Below are positions 51,329 through 59,836 of a DNA stretch of 64,000 bases, piece after piece. The translations under genes were made by a program, and so were the position numbers. Every line of letters starts with the position of its first letter. The first letter of the stretch is position 1. The stretch is taken from assembly GCA_947381965.1 (NCBI GenBank), contig CANCXX010000015.1, forward strand, positions 1 to 64,000. Reading direction: 5' to 3'. The notes under the pieces were generated by a model that had not been told where the DNA came from, ran no database searches, and was given only the letters and a program-made list of their open reading frames with translations. Source of the DNA: an uncultured bacterium (GTDB lineage Bacteria; Bacillota; Clostridia; Lachnospirales; Lachnospiraceae).

Positions 51329-53142
51329 AAAGACAAAACGGGACGAAAAAAGAGAGGACTATGGCAGGCGCTTTTGGAAAGCTCCTGCCGGTGATGCTGA
51401 AGGCGACGCCCTTTCTGTTCATGGCAGACATGGTGCTGGCCGTCCTCCACGGCGTCTCCTTCGGCATGGTGACCATGATGCAGCAGCGCTTTTTCGACAG
51501 GGCGGTGGACGCGGCGGAGGGAAAAGCAGGAATCGGGCAGGCCTTTCTTGCGCTGGCGCTCCTGGGCATCTCCAATGTGGCCTGTCAGGTGCTCAACGGT
51601 GTGGGCAATTTTCTGCCGGACGTGGTGGACGGAAAGGTAGGCGCCCATCTGTCCATGGCCATCCAGAGAAAAATCGCCCGGCTGGATCCTGCTGTCTTTG
51701 AGGACACGGAAAAGCTGGATGATATCAATAAGGCGGAGCAAGGGAAGGACAGCGCTTTCTGGTATGTCTCCGACGTAATCGCGATACTGACTTTTTATAT
51801 CCCTTACTTTATTTTCATGGGCTGGTATCTTTTTTCCCTGAAACCGATTTTGGTCAGCGCCATTGTCATCATCTTCCTGCCCACCGCTTTGGCGCAGCTT
51901 ATCCGGATGAAGGCCTTCTCCCACCTGGAGGACGCCTCGGCCCCGGTCCGCAGGGAATACGAATACTATGAGGTCTGCATGGCAGGCCGGGAATATTTCA
52001 AGGAAACCCGCATCCTGGGAGGCTTCTCCTATTTTAAGAAGCTATATCAAGAAACCCTTATCTGCCTGCAGAGGCTGAAGTTCAAGGCCGCCATGAAATC
52101 AAATCTGTTCGAGCTCTCCACCCGCGCCTTCACCGTAGCGGGATACTGCGCCATCCTCTGGATGCTGTATGACGCCCTGATGAAACGGGAGGTGACGGTG
52201 GGGGCTTTCGCGGCGGTTTTCAATTCCATCGGCATGCTGTACAACATCATGGAGGAGGTGGTCTGCAGCCATATAGGAGAGATGGCCGCGAACACAGGCC
52301 CTATCCGCAACTACCTGAATTTCCTGTCCATGGAGGAACGGACCGGACAACGCCATGACGCGCCGGGCTGGGGGGATATGGTGCTGGAGAACGTAAGCTT
52401 TGCCTATCCGGCCGGAAAAAAGGAGGACGGCACCACAGAACAGATAAAGTATGCCGTAAAGGACGTGAGCCTGACGCTGCACAGGGGGGAAACCCTGGCG
52501 GTGGTGGGCGAGAATGGCTCCGGGAAATCCACCCTGATCCGCCTGATTGCCGGGCTCTACCTGCCCTCGGAGGGCACAGTAAAGAAAAACGGCATTGATT
52601 CCAGAGAGCTTGCCATGGATGCCCTTACATACCGGACCTCCGCGGTATTCCAGAAATTCCAGCGCTATCAGATGACTCTGGACGAGAATATCGTCATCAG
52701 CGATCCCGGAGCGGAATCCGGAAAGGCCCGGCTGGACAGCGTATGCGCCATGGCGGGGACGGCGCCCGGCGCGTTTCCTCAGGGCTATAATACCATGCTC
52801 TCCCGTGAATTCGATGGCATTGACCTGTCCGGAGGCCAGTGGCAGCGCGTCGCCATCGCCAGGGGCTTCTTTCGCGGCCATGACCTGATTATCCTGGACG
52901 AGCCCACGGCAGCTATTGACCCATACGAGGAAACGAGGATTTATAATCGTTTTGCAAAAATTGCCAGGGACAAGTCCGCTGTCATCGTAACCCACCGCCT
53001 GGGCTCTGTGAAGCTGGCGGACCGGATTCTGGTCATGAAGGATGGAGAGGTGGTGCAGATGGGCACCCATGAGGAACTGATTGCCCAGGAGGGAGAGTAC
53101 AAAAGGCTCTACGAAGCCCAAGAGCAGTGGTATAAATCTTAA
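51325..53142 (+). CDS. ABC half-transporter (exporter type), subunit 2
   Basis: This 605-residue protein has a six-span exporter domain to about 330. The nucleotide-binding domain has Walker A GENGSGKST (395-403), signature LSGGQWQRVAIARGF, Walker B LIILDEPTAAIDP and VIVTHRLG. It overlaps the previous gene as ATGA. The GC-rich codon use is the same, so the pair came together. Both ATP sites appear competent, unlike many heterodimers with one degenerate site. Drug, lipid or peptide export are all possible. Confidence 0.88.
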   Translation: MKRQNGTKKERTMAGAFGKLLPVMLKATPFLFMADMVLAVLHGVSFGMVTMMQQRFFDRAVDAAEGKAGIGQAFLALALLGISNVACQVLNGVGNFLPDVVDGKVGAHLSMAIQRKIARLDPAVFEDTEKLDDINKAEQGKDSAFWYVSDVIAILTFYIPYFIFMGWYLFSLKPILVSAIVIIFLPTALAQLIRMKAFSHLEDASAPVRREYEYYEVCMAGREYFKETRILGGFSYFKKLYQETLICLQRLKFKAAMKSNLFELSTRAFTVAGYCAILWMLYDALMKREVTVGAFAAVFNSIGMLYNIMEEVVCSHIGEMAANTGPIRNYLNFLSMEERTGQRHDAPGWGDMVLENVSFAYPAGKKEDGTTEQIKYAVKDVSLTLHRGETLAVVGENGSGKSTLIRLIAGLYLPSEGTVKKNGIDSRELAMDALTYRTSAVFQKFQRYQMTLDENIVISDPGAESGKARLDSVCAMAGTAPGAFPQGYNTMLSREFDGIDLSGGQWQRVAIARGFFRGHDLIILDEPTAAIDPYEETRIYNRFAKIARDKSAVIVTHRLGSVKLADRILVMKDGEVVQMGTHEELIAQEGEYKRLYEAQEQWYKS

Positions 53143-53175
53143 AAGGCACATCCTTCCTGGCATGCCGCCTGCGGC

Positions 53176-53202
53176 GTCAGTGCCGTTCCGAACGGCACTG
53201 AC
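53176..53202. other. Perfect hairpin after the ABC operon
   Basis: GTCAGTGCCGTTC pairs perfectly with GAACGGCACTGAC around one base. No T-run follows, so it may be a 3' stabilising stem rather than a terminator. Confidence 0.5.
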
Positions 53203-53224
53203 AATAAATGAAAAGATGTAAGGC

Positions 53225-53247
53225 CAGAAGAATGGTTCATTCTTCTG
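53225..53247 (+). terminator. Probable terminator of the ABC operon
   Basis: CAGAAGAATG pairs with CATTCTTCTG around a three-base loop, and a short T-rich stretch follows (ACTTTGAATTTTC). Confidence 0.5.
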
Positions 53248-53534
53248 ACTTTGAATTTTCATCATATTATACAGTTTTCCAAATATCCGAAATGGGTTTT
53301 CTATCCTTGGAAATATTTGCAGGCATGTTTTTTTATATAGTACAGCGAAAATTAAGTCTTTGATATATTCGCGCAGCAGCTGAAAAATTAGACAAGTGAA
53401 TATGTCAGTTACTTAATATTCTCTGTACTAGTACTTCATAAATTAAATATCTAGCCTAATTTTCAATCCGCAAAACTGTAAAATCCGCACATTAATTTAA
53501 ATATAACAGGACATTTATTAATTATCCAGTGTAC

Positions 53535-53559
53535 TAGAGCATTTTTCAAACACGCTCTA
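53535..53559. repeat. 25-bp remnant of the MITE at 60591
   Basis: It reads TAGAGCATTTTTCAAACACGCTCTA: one terminal repeat of the 90-base element at 60591-60680 fused to the outermost bases of the other end, with TA at both edges. It looks like an internal-deletion product. Confidence 0.55.
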
Positions 53560-53820
53560 ACCTGCAAATGAAATGACACAGAAAGATAAAAAGAACAGAG
53601 GAACCAACCTTCTATGGTGCGACATCGCAACAATAGCGTGTGAGTCCGATTCATCAATCCCTGCCATTTTTTGTTTCTAACCATCAACTGAATTTAAAAC
53701 ACTCTGCTTATATAATTGGCATTTTCTTAAACAAATAAGACTGCCCAACACTCCTGTTGAAGATATACGAATGTTCTTATAGGCGGCGGATAAAAAGACC
53801 ATATTGAATATAATAATATT

Positions 53821-53839
53821 AAGTGGGATATCCCCACTT
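53821..53839. promoter_or_regulatory. Operator-like inverted repeat before the antitoxin gene
   Basis: AAGTGGG and CCCACTT flank ATATC, 20 bases before the antitoxin start codon. Toxin-antitoxin operons are usually autorepressed at such sites. Confidence 0.5.
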
Positions 53840-53859
53840 CTAACAATGGAGGTGACTGT

Positions 53860-54120
53860 ATGGAAGCAGTAAGGGATTATACGGTTCATATTGATGACAA
53901 AAAAAGAATTACCCTGAGAGGTGCATTATATCAGTATTATCATGTAAAAGAATTCCCAAATGGATGTATTATGCTGGAGCCAAGAGAGCTTACCGTCCCA
54001 GATTCTATCTCTGACAGAACACTTGAAGATATGGATCGTGCTATTGAGAACTTCAGGATGAATAAGGTTTCAGCACCAATCGACTTATCTGATTTTAGGA
54101 GGCAGCCGCATGGCATATGA
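53860..54120 (+). CDS. Antitoxin-like small protein of a type II TA locus
   Basis: An 86-residue protein with an N-terminal beta-rich segment (VHIDDKKRITLRGALYQYY, GCIMLEPRELTVP) reminiscent of AbrB/SpoVT-like DNA-binding folds. A helical tail follows (LEDMDRAIENFRMNK) and ends APIDLSDF, a usual toxin-neutralising tail. It starts after a perfect GGAGGTGA ribosome site and overlaps the next start by 11 bases. The partner toxin gene is broken, so this is an orphan antitoxin. Exact family not certain. Confidence 0.75.
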   Translation: MEAVRDYTVHIDDKKRITLRGALYQYYHVKEFPNGCIMLEPRELTVPDSISDRTLEDMDRAIENFRMNKVSAPIDLSDFRRQPHGI

Positions 54121-54370
54121 GATACAAATGGGCATTCCAGAAATGGAAAAGCTATGGAATAAACTAAGAAGAAAGAATAAGGAAGGCACAGCAGGCAAAG
54201 CGGAAAAACAGTTGTATAAAAAATGGGGAAATGCCCTGAAAAAGCTTTCCTAAAATCCTATGTATCCAAGTTTAAAAAGCCATAAGATTGATGCCTTATC
54301 GCACAGATATGGCATGAAGATCTGGCAGTCCTATCTTGAAAATAAGAAAAGCGGCGAATTCTTTCATTGA
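54110..54370 (+). pseudogene. Decayed RelE/ParE-like toxin gene
   Basis: It starts with ATG after AGGAGG inside the antitoxin end and reads MAYEIQMGIPEMEKLWNKLR onward for 47 codons to a TAA at 54251. The same frame then continues as MYPSLKSHKIDALSHRYGMK and IWQSYLENKKSG before another stop at 54368. The post-stop text resembles the middle of RelE/ParE-type toxins, and the C-terminal catalytic part is missing. So there is one nonsense mutation and a lost 3' end. Confidence 0.65.
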
Positions 54371-54826
54371 ATCAGTGAGATTTCGCTTAGCACACAAAAC
54401 ACGTTTCAGATTTGTGGTGGACATATTTAATTCTTTACCAATATATCCAAGTGGTCACAGGCTTTCTCGTAATCAACCCTTTTTAAGATATATATTATAA
54501 TGTATACTGTAAAATCAAGGCTTCTCATATGGTCCCATATTTAAAATGGCTATTTTTCAATGGATTCTTTTAAAATGAGGGTAAAAAGCAGACAGTTTTG
54601 GGCATATCCGGTCACACCGAATTTTCTACCATTAATTCAATAGCATCTTCAGTTAGGCTTTTGTGAATCCCGCCAAAAGTCTAACCGGAAGTAGAACATA
54701 TGTTCTAATTTTAATATTTGCCATATTATGATATAATTTTAATTATAAGAAATTATTTAGTATATTGGATATAAAGTTTTATTCTAATATTTCAAATGAA
54801 AAATAAAAATAACTAGGAGAACAGCT
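54371..54826. other. AT-rich non-coding region with possible decayed sequence
   Basis: No intact gene is seen in these 456 bases. The only clear structure is the LexA-box-like palindrome at 54692-54707. Stretches near 54600-54690 look like scrambled coding sequence on the minus strand but cannot be assigned. Confidence 0.4.
54692..54707. promoter_or_regulatory. LexA (DinR)-box-like palindrome
   Basis: TAGAACATATGTTCTA is a perfect 16-base palindrome containing GAAC-ATAT-GTTC, which fits the Gram-positive SOS box core GAACNNNNGTTC. It lies 120 bases before the zinc-ribbon gene. Confidence 0.5.
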
Positions 54827-55246
54827 ATGAAAACTTGTCCCAAATGCGGTGAACTATTAGGTGATTCTGTAAACGTATGTATTAAGTGCAGGTATGACTA
54901 TAGGTATATGAGAGTTGTTACACATGACGAACTTATCGAACATCGAAATAAACAAATAGAAGAATCAACCGCAAAAGAAGAACAAAAGAAAAATCAAATA
55001 TCTAAAAATCCTCTTTTTGAATATCAAATAGTTGTTATAAATGATTTATCTGACGGACAAATCGACGATTATAATATACAAAAAACATTAAACGAATGGT
55101 CAGAAAATGGATGGCGACTACATTCCATTTTTACTAATGAGCTTGGAAAAACATCATCCAGTATTTCTATAGTTGGATTTGGAGCTGGTATTAATGCGAC
55201 TATAGGGCAAACCGTTTTAATTTTTGAAAGATGCATAAAGTCATAA
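54827..55246 (+). CDS. Zinc-ribbon and DUF4177-like protein
   Basis: A 139-residue protein. An N-terminal zinc ribbon is formed by Cys4, Cys7, Cys18 and Cys21 (CPKCGELLG and VCIKC). A charged helical linker to about 60 is followed by a DUF4177-like domain (YQIVVINDLSDG; LNEWSENGWRLHSIFTNE; TVLIFER). Function is unknown. It has very AT-rich codon use and lies in the accessory region. CTAGGAG precedes the ATG. A possible SOS box lies upstream and a decayed zinc-ribbon relative follows. Confidence 0.75.
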   Translation: MKTCPKCGELLGDSVNVCIKCRYDYRYMRVVTHDELIEHRNKQIEESTAKEEQKKNQISKNPLFEYQIVVINDLSDGQIDDYNIQKTLNEWSENGWRLHSIFTNELGKTSSSISIVGFGAGINATIGQTVLIFERCIKS

Positions 55247-55286
55247 AAAAGACTGTAATAAATAAGGTTATGAGGGAGAGAAGGTA

Positions 55287-55454
55287 ATATCAAAGTTAAT
55301 TAAAGGTCCTGAATGTAATAAAGAAATATCTGATAAATCAACATCATGTACAAATTGCGGATGTCCAATTAACACCAATAAAGTTGATAGAGTGTGTTTA
55401 GACTATTATATAATGACAAAATATGATTCTGAGTTTGACACTAAAAACAGTTAA
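55287..55454 (+). pseudogene. Decayed small zinc-ribbon gene
   Basis: The frame reads ISKLIKGPECNKEISDKSTS then CTNCGCPIN. Intact relatives start MSKLIKCPECGKEI, so the start codon has become ATA, the first zinc Cys has become Gly, and the following Gly has become Asn. A GGGAG site still precedes it, and a terminator follows directly. Alternatively it starts from ATA with a lost metal site, which is unlikely. Confidence 0.55.
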
Positions 55455-55497
55455 AAAGTCCCGGAGGCCTTATTTTTACTGGCCTGTAGGACTTTTC
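55454..55497 (+). terminator. Terminator after the zinc-ribbon genes
   Basis: AAAAGTCC pairs with GGACTTTT, with an inner AGGCC/GGCCT pairing around a T-rich loop. The stem's own 3' arm supplies the T-run, so it may work in both directions. Confidence 0.6.
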
Positions 55498-55503
55498 TGA
55501 ACT

Positions 55504-55704
55504 TTGCAATTGTATATTCCTCTTTCTGTCGTTTTGTGTCGGCAAAAATTTTTTCATTTTTGTGATAGGCATGATTTCTTTGGTTATGCAGAAGTCAAAC
55601 GCTTCATGGAGTGCATCTGTCAGTTCCGTGCGAGTATAGGTTGGCTGATAGCCTTTCCCTTCTATTTTAATGTTTCTGAAATTTCTTGATAATTTATGCT
55701 CCGT
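55504..55704 (-). pseudogene. Remnant reading frame of unknown protein
   Basis: On the minus strand an open frame without start codon reads KLSRNFRNIKIEGKGYQPTY, TRTELTDALHEAFDFC and KFLPTQNDRKRNIQL. The composition looks like real protein, possibly the C-terminal part of a mobile-element gene, but I cannot name the family. A stop codon lies directly upstream at 55705, with no ribosome site. Confidence 0.35.
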
Positions 55705-55753
55705 TTATAATATAATAATATATTTTGCAAACTATCTTAATAGTCACTTTATA

Positions 55754-55782
55754 TTGACATTATCATCCATGTATAGTATTAT
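55754..55782 (+). promoter_or_regulatory. Promoter of the 55839 gene
   Basis: TTGACA (55754-55759) and TATTAT (55777-55782) are 17 bases apart. Confidence 0.65.
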
Positions 55783-55792
55783 AAAAGAGATA

Positions 55793-55806
55793 ACTATTGC
55801 GATAGT
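55793..55806. promoter_or_regulatory. Operator-like palindrome in the 55839 leader
   Basis: ACTAT-TGCG-ATAGT lies right after the expected transcription start. The sequence ATAGTCA also occurs just upstream of the -35 box, so a regulator may bind both. Confidence 0.35.
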
Positions 55807-55838
55807 CATTTTCTAAAGAGAAAGGAACGGATATCATC

Positions 55839-56264
55839 ATGAAAAAAGAACACAGCAATATTCTCCATTTACACACCCCTCCCCAATGCCCTGACAGCAA
55901 AAAGTATAAAAAAGCAGCAACAGTTCTTACATGCACTGTCCTTCTGGTTGGAAGTATATTAACTGCTGCTGCCAAAAACCTACAAAAAACTGCCTTCCAG
56001 TCTGGTGACAATCAAAACGTATCCGAAAGTCTGTATCAGTCCCTCATATCCTCCAAAAAATTTACCGAATATGAAAAATATGGACTGACTTATGACAAGT
56101 CCTGCAGCCGTTTGATGTATGACGGAAACGTTATAGGGTATTTCCATGACGAAACCGCACCGGATGTATACACCCATATTGTGGAAACAGATGGAAATCT
56201 TGGTATCAGGGTATTAAGAGACAGCAATTATCAGATTACAGGGTTTGATTTTGTGGAGCGCTAA
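55839..56264 (+). CDS. Membrane-anchored small protein of unknown function
   Basis: A 141-residue protein with a basic cytoplasmic head (about 1-25), one membrane span at about 26-45 (AATVLTCTVLLVGSILTAAA), and an outer domain with EYEKYGLTYDKSCSRLMYDG and TGFDFVER. The tail topology suggests type II orientation. The strong promoter and palindrome point to a regulated single gene. I do not recognise the family. A peptidase- or sensor-associated role cannot be judged from sequence. Confidence 0.7.
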   Translation: MKKEHSNILHLHTPPQCPDSKKYKKAATVLTCTVLLVGSILTAAAKNLQKTAFQSGDNQNVSESLYQSLISSKKFTEYEKYGLTYDKSCSRLMYDGNVIGYFHDETAPDVYTHIVETDGNLGIRVLRDSNYQITGFDFVER

Positions 56265-56302
56265 AACCCTTCCTGCCCTCTGTTCTTCCCATTTGGATGT
56301 TA

Positions 56303-58000
56303 TCAAAAATGAAGCTTCCTGTAACGGTTAATGCAGGCTAAAATTTCCTGTTTTCTTGGCCTTGCAAGAGATGCAGATATATCTCCTCTCTCAAATAAGC
56401 TTTCCAGTCCGTCTCTGTCTATCTGTTTTTCAATCAGCTCGCCAATCTGCCTGATACTCTTTCTTCCATCCAAAAGCTTTAGCTGTGTATATTTTAAAAT
56501 CCACGCCAGCGCCCCTGTCTGTTCCTGGTCCTTTAACTGCTCCAGATACCGCAGCTCCACGCTGTCTTTGGAGAGTAAAAGCTCGCTGGTTCCCATGGTT
56601 TTTATTTTAATCCGGTCATCCTTTTTCAGCCCCATATCAGGCAGCGGACATCTTTTGTCCAGATAAGCCGGAAACTTTTCATTTTCTCCTGTCATTGCAG
56701 GGTATCCCTGGGCGGCCTGCTTTGCTTTTTTTGTGATGTCATACGGCACATATTCTTTCATCTGTATTACAGTATCCGCCACGTGAAAATATGACCCGGA
56801 GCTGCCTGCCACAATAATGGAAGAAATGCCAAGGTCACGATAAAGACTGTTTACCCGGCAGATAAAAGGGGTAATCGGCTCTTCTCCTGCCATAATCACT
56901 TCCTGCATCAGCTGGTCACGAATCATAAAATTAGTGGCAGAAGTGTCTTCATCAATAAGGAACAGGCTGCTGCCTGCCTCCACGCCTTCCATCAGATTAG
57001 CTGCCTGGGATGTGCTTCCGCTGGCGTCCTCTGTTGAAAAATGCGCCGTATCTTTTTTATTGGGCAGATTGCCGATAAACGGGGAAATATCCACATTTGC
57101 AATGCTGCGCCCATCCTCTGCCCGGAGCTTTACTGCAGTGGCATCAGTGATTACAAGCTCCCTGCCATCTCCTTTTATATGATTATACACACCGTTTTGA
57201 AGAGCCTGCAAAATGGTGGATTTTCCGTGATATCCGCCTCCCACAAAAAGCGTAATTCCCTTAGGGATTCCCATCCCCATCACCTCCCCCTGATTGGGCA
57301 GGTTTAAAGTGATTTTCAGGGAATCCGGGGACCGGAATGGCACCGCTCCCTTCATGGGTTTTTCCGATATTCCGCTTTCCCTTGGAAGAATCGCACCGTC
57401 CGCCACAAATGCGCAAAGAGAAAGTTCTTCTAATTTTTCCCTGATGTACTCCTGATCTTCACAAAGGCAGACCGCCTGTTTTAACTTATTTCGGTCAATC
57501 TGGGAATAGTACAGGCTTTTCCTGACACTGTCCGGCAAAATGTCAAAAAGCATTTTTTCCAATTCCCTTGCATTAATGGTTCTGCCATTGGCCGGAAATC
57601 CTGCCTCAAACCTGAGAGTAATGCTGCCCTCTTTTATCTTAAGGGCAGTCCGTTCCAGCACCTGCTGTCCGCATCTTGACACGGTAAGCAGCCCGCTTTT
57701 CCCTGAACCTTTTGCCTGAAAACTCCCCCCTGCAATCTCTCTCCCAAAAAGCCTGGTAAGATGATCCTGCACAGTAATCCTTTTGGCATGGGTGTCAAAA
57801 AATTCCTTTGGAAAGCCTGCCTTCTCCGCTTTTACCCATACGGAAAGCCGGGAAGGTGCCGCAAAAGGGTCCCCCTGCACATGGTCAATGGAAAGCACAT
57901 AGTCCTTGAAGTCATACTGGCCCCGCAGCTCTTTATAAGCAGGATACCCTCTATGGTCAATGCTTTTTAATTTATTTCTCAATTCCATCGCTGTCTGCAT
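56303..58000 (-). CDS. ABC-class ATPase of the COG3044 (PF09818-like) family
   Basis: A 565-residue soluble protein with Walker A GGGYHGKST at about 263-271, Walker B-like LFLIDEDTSATNFM, and VAGSSGSYFHVADTVIQM near the switch region. These features fit the predicted ABC-class ATPases of COG3044, which lack membrane domains. Their function is little known; RNA-related roles have been suggested for eukaryotic relatives (MRB1590). Here the gene starts six bases after the argS stop and shares its operon with queH, which supports a tRNA- or RNA-linked role by context only. Confidence 0.8.
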   Translation of the reverse strand: MQTAMELRNKLKSIDHRGYPAYKELRGQYDFKDYVLSIDHVQGDPFAAPSRLSVWVKAEKAGFPKEFFDTHAKRITVQDHLTRLFGREIAGGSFQAKGSGKSGLLTVSRCGQQVLERTALKIKEGSITLRFEAGFPANGRTINARELEKMLFDILPDSVRKSLYYSQIDRNKLKQAVCLCEDQEYIREKLEELSLCAFVADGAILPRESGISEKPMKGAVPFRSPDSLKITLNLPNQGEVMGMGIPKGITLFVGGGYHGKSTILQALQNGVYNHIKGDGRELVITDATAVKLRAEDGRSIANVDISPFIGNLPNKKDTAHFSTEDASGSTSQAANLMEGVEAGSSLFLIDEDTSATNFMIRDQLMQEVIMAGEEPITPFICRVNSLYRDLGISSIIVAGSSGSYFHVADTVIQMKEYVPYDITKKAKQAAQGYPAMTGENEKFPAYLDKRCPLPDMGLKKDDRIKIKTMGTSELLLSKDSVELRYLEQLKDQEQTGALAWILKYTQLKLLDGRKSIRQIGELIEKQIDRDGLESLFERGDISASLARPRKQEILACINRYRKLHF

Positions 58001-58006
58001 ATCATT

Positions 58007-59773
58007 TTACATCCTTTCCGGTGCGGAAAAACCAAGCAGATTAGTACAGGTTTCCAGAATATTTCTTGTGAGTAAAAGTAATGCAACCCACCCGGACTTT
58101 TTCTCTTCGTCTTCTTCCGCAATAATTTTGGTTTCATGATAAAAACGGTTGAAAGCATTCGCCAGTTCATAAATATATGCGCACACCTTATGAGGCGCAG
58201 TCTCCAGATAAGCAGCCTCCATCATGGCATGAAATCCTGCAAGGTTCAGCATCAGCGCTTTTTCCGCCCCGCTTTTTGCTTCTTTCAGGGAAACGCCCTC
58301 CAAACAGCCTCCCTGCTCCTTAATTTTGGCCAGAATAGACTTAATTCTGACAATGGTGTACAAAATATAAGGACCTGTGTCGCCTTCAAAGGAAGTAAAC
58401 TTGTCAATATCAAAAATATAATCTTTGGAAGCCTGATTGGACAAATCCCCATACTTAATTGCCGACAAAGCTACCACCTGGGCGGTCTCTCCAGCCTCCT
58501 GTCCATCCATTTCACGATTATCCGTTATCTTCCGGTACATTTCCTCATTAATCTCCTTAATGAGAAGTTCCAGACGCATTACACCGCCCTCACGGGTCTT
58601 AAAAGGTTTTCCGTCCTTACCATTCATAGTCCCAAAACCAATATGCAGAAGTTCTGTTTCCGGGGAAACCAGCTTTGTTTTCCTGGCGCAGCGAAATACC
58701 TGTTCGAAATAAAGTTCCTGCCGTTTATCGGTAAGATAAATCAGTTTATCCGGGTGGTACTTTTCCATCCGGTCCATAATCGTTGCAAGGTCCGTTGTGT
58801 TATAAAGGGAGGCGCCGTCAGACTTAAGTATCATACAGGGGGGAATCTCCCTGGTATCCGTATCCTCTTTGACATCCACCACCAGCGCGCCGTCGCTGAA
58901 ATACGCATAACCTTCCTTTTTCATATACTCCACCATACCTGGTATTAAATCCTGGACATCTGACTCTCCCTTCCACAAATCAAAGTCCACATTTAGGTTG
59001 TGGTAATTTTTCTTAAGGTCATTAACAGAAACCTCCATAATGTGTTTCCATAGAGCCCGGTATCCCCGCTCACCGCTTTGCAGCTTTAAGGTAGCGTCCA
59101 TGGCGCGCTCTTTATATGCTGCGTCCTCCTTTGATTTGGCGCTTGCCGCCGGATAAATTTCCTCCAGCTCCGTAATGGTAAAAGGCGCCTGTGCCGGATA
59201 CGCTCCCTCATAACATTCATCAAAATACACCAGCTCCGGTTTCCTTTCCTTAAGCTCCGTAATGATTAATCCCATCTGCAGACCCCAGTCTCCCATATGG
59301 ATATCCCCAATCACTTCATGACCGGCATATCTTGCAATCCGTTTAATGCTCTCTCCGATAATCGCAGAACGCAGATGGCCCACATGAAGGGGTTTCGCCA
59401 CATTAGGTCCGCCATAATCTACAATAATTTTGCATGGCTTATCAGGACCATCCAGCCCAAACTTAGGTTCCGAAACCATCCGATTCAGATAATCCGCCAC
59501 AAAATCATTCCCCAACTTTAAATTTAAGAATCCAGGATTTACCGCCTCCACTGTCTGGAAAATCTTGCTCTCCTGACACCGCTCCGCCACGTCCTTTGCA
59601 ATCATAATCGGCGCTTTTTTATAAAGCTTTGCCCCTGCCATGGCGCCGTTGCACTGATATTCGCAAAGATCAGGCCGGTTTGATAAAGTGACCTTCCCAA
59701 GCTCCCTGTCATAGCCTGCCGCCTCAAAAGCATTTTTCATTTCCTCTGAAATCAAATCCAGAAACTTTTTCAT
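58007..59773 (-). CDS. argS: Arginyl-tRNA synthetase
   Basis: About 588 residues. It charges tRNA-Arg with arginine in the cytoplasm. The N-terminal Add-1-like domain is followed by the class I signature NVAKPLHVGHLRSAIIGES and GDIHMGDWGLQMG. The KMSKS region is degenerate (NGKDGKPFKTR), as is normal for this enzyme. The C-terminal helical anticodon-binding domain (DALR type) ends the protein. The start at 59773 follows AGGAGAGG; in-frame upstream ATGs to 59827 have no ribosome site. It lies between queH and the COG3044 ATPase gene. Confidence 0.95.
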   Translation of the reverse strand: MKKFLDLISEEMKNAFEAAGYDRELGKVTLSNRPDLCEYQCNGAMAGAKLYKKAPIMIAKDVAERCQESKIFQTVEAVNPGFLNLKLGNDFVADYLNRMVSEPKFGLDGPDKPCKIIVDYGGPNVAKPLHVGHLRSAIIGESIKRIARYAGHEVIGDIHMGDWGLQMGLIITELKERKPELVYFDECYEGAYPAQAPFTITELEEIYPAASAKSKEDAAYKERAMDATLKLQSGERGYRALWKHIMEVSVNDLKKNYHNLNVDFDLWKGESDVQDLIPGMVEYMKKEGYAYFSDGALVVDVKEDTDTREIPPCMILKSDGASLYNTTDLATIMDRMEKYHPDKLIYLTDKRQELYFEQVFRCARKTKLVSPETELLHIGFGTMNGKDGKPFKTREGGVMRLELLIKEINEEMYRKITDNREMDGQEAGETAQVVALSAIKYGDLSNQASKDYIFDIDKFTSFEGDTGPYILYTIVRIKSILAKIKEQGGCLEGVSLKEAKSGAEKALMLNLAGFHAMMEAAYLETAPHKVCAYIYELANAFNRFYHETKIIAEEDEEKKSGWVALLLLTRNILETCTNLLGFSAPERM

Positions 59774-59836
59774 CTTCCTCTCCTCCCATAAAATTGATTG
59801 TTTCATCCAAAGCATTTTTTCATCCACGCTTTTGGT

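Larger units (their letters stand above)
53143..53859. other. Non-coding region after the ABC pair
   Basis: This 717-base region drops from GC-rich to AT-rich soon after the ABC stop. It holds two hairpins, a 25-base MITE remnant and the control region of the antitoxin gene. The short ORFs in it lack ribosome sites and convincing composition. Confidence 0.5.

Noticed and set aside
49606-51701. Long ORFs in other frames inside the ABC genes
   Set aside because: They are by-products of the high GC content; the true frame carries all ABC motifs.
53463-53889. Minus-strand ORFs of 70-74 codons in the gap after the ABC pair
   Set aside because: They lack ribosome sites, have poor protein-like composition and one overlaps the antitoxin control region.
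48824-55838. Attachment-site repeat of the tRNA-Gly 3' end
   Set aside because: No second copy of the GGTTCGATTCCCGTCATCTGC segment was seen downstream, and there is no integrase gene.
59774-59836. T-box leader before argS
   Set aside because: The gap to queH is only 63 bases and shows neither the T-box sequence nor a terminator pair.
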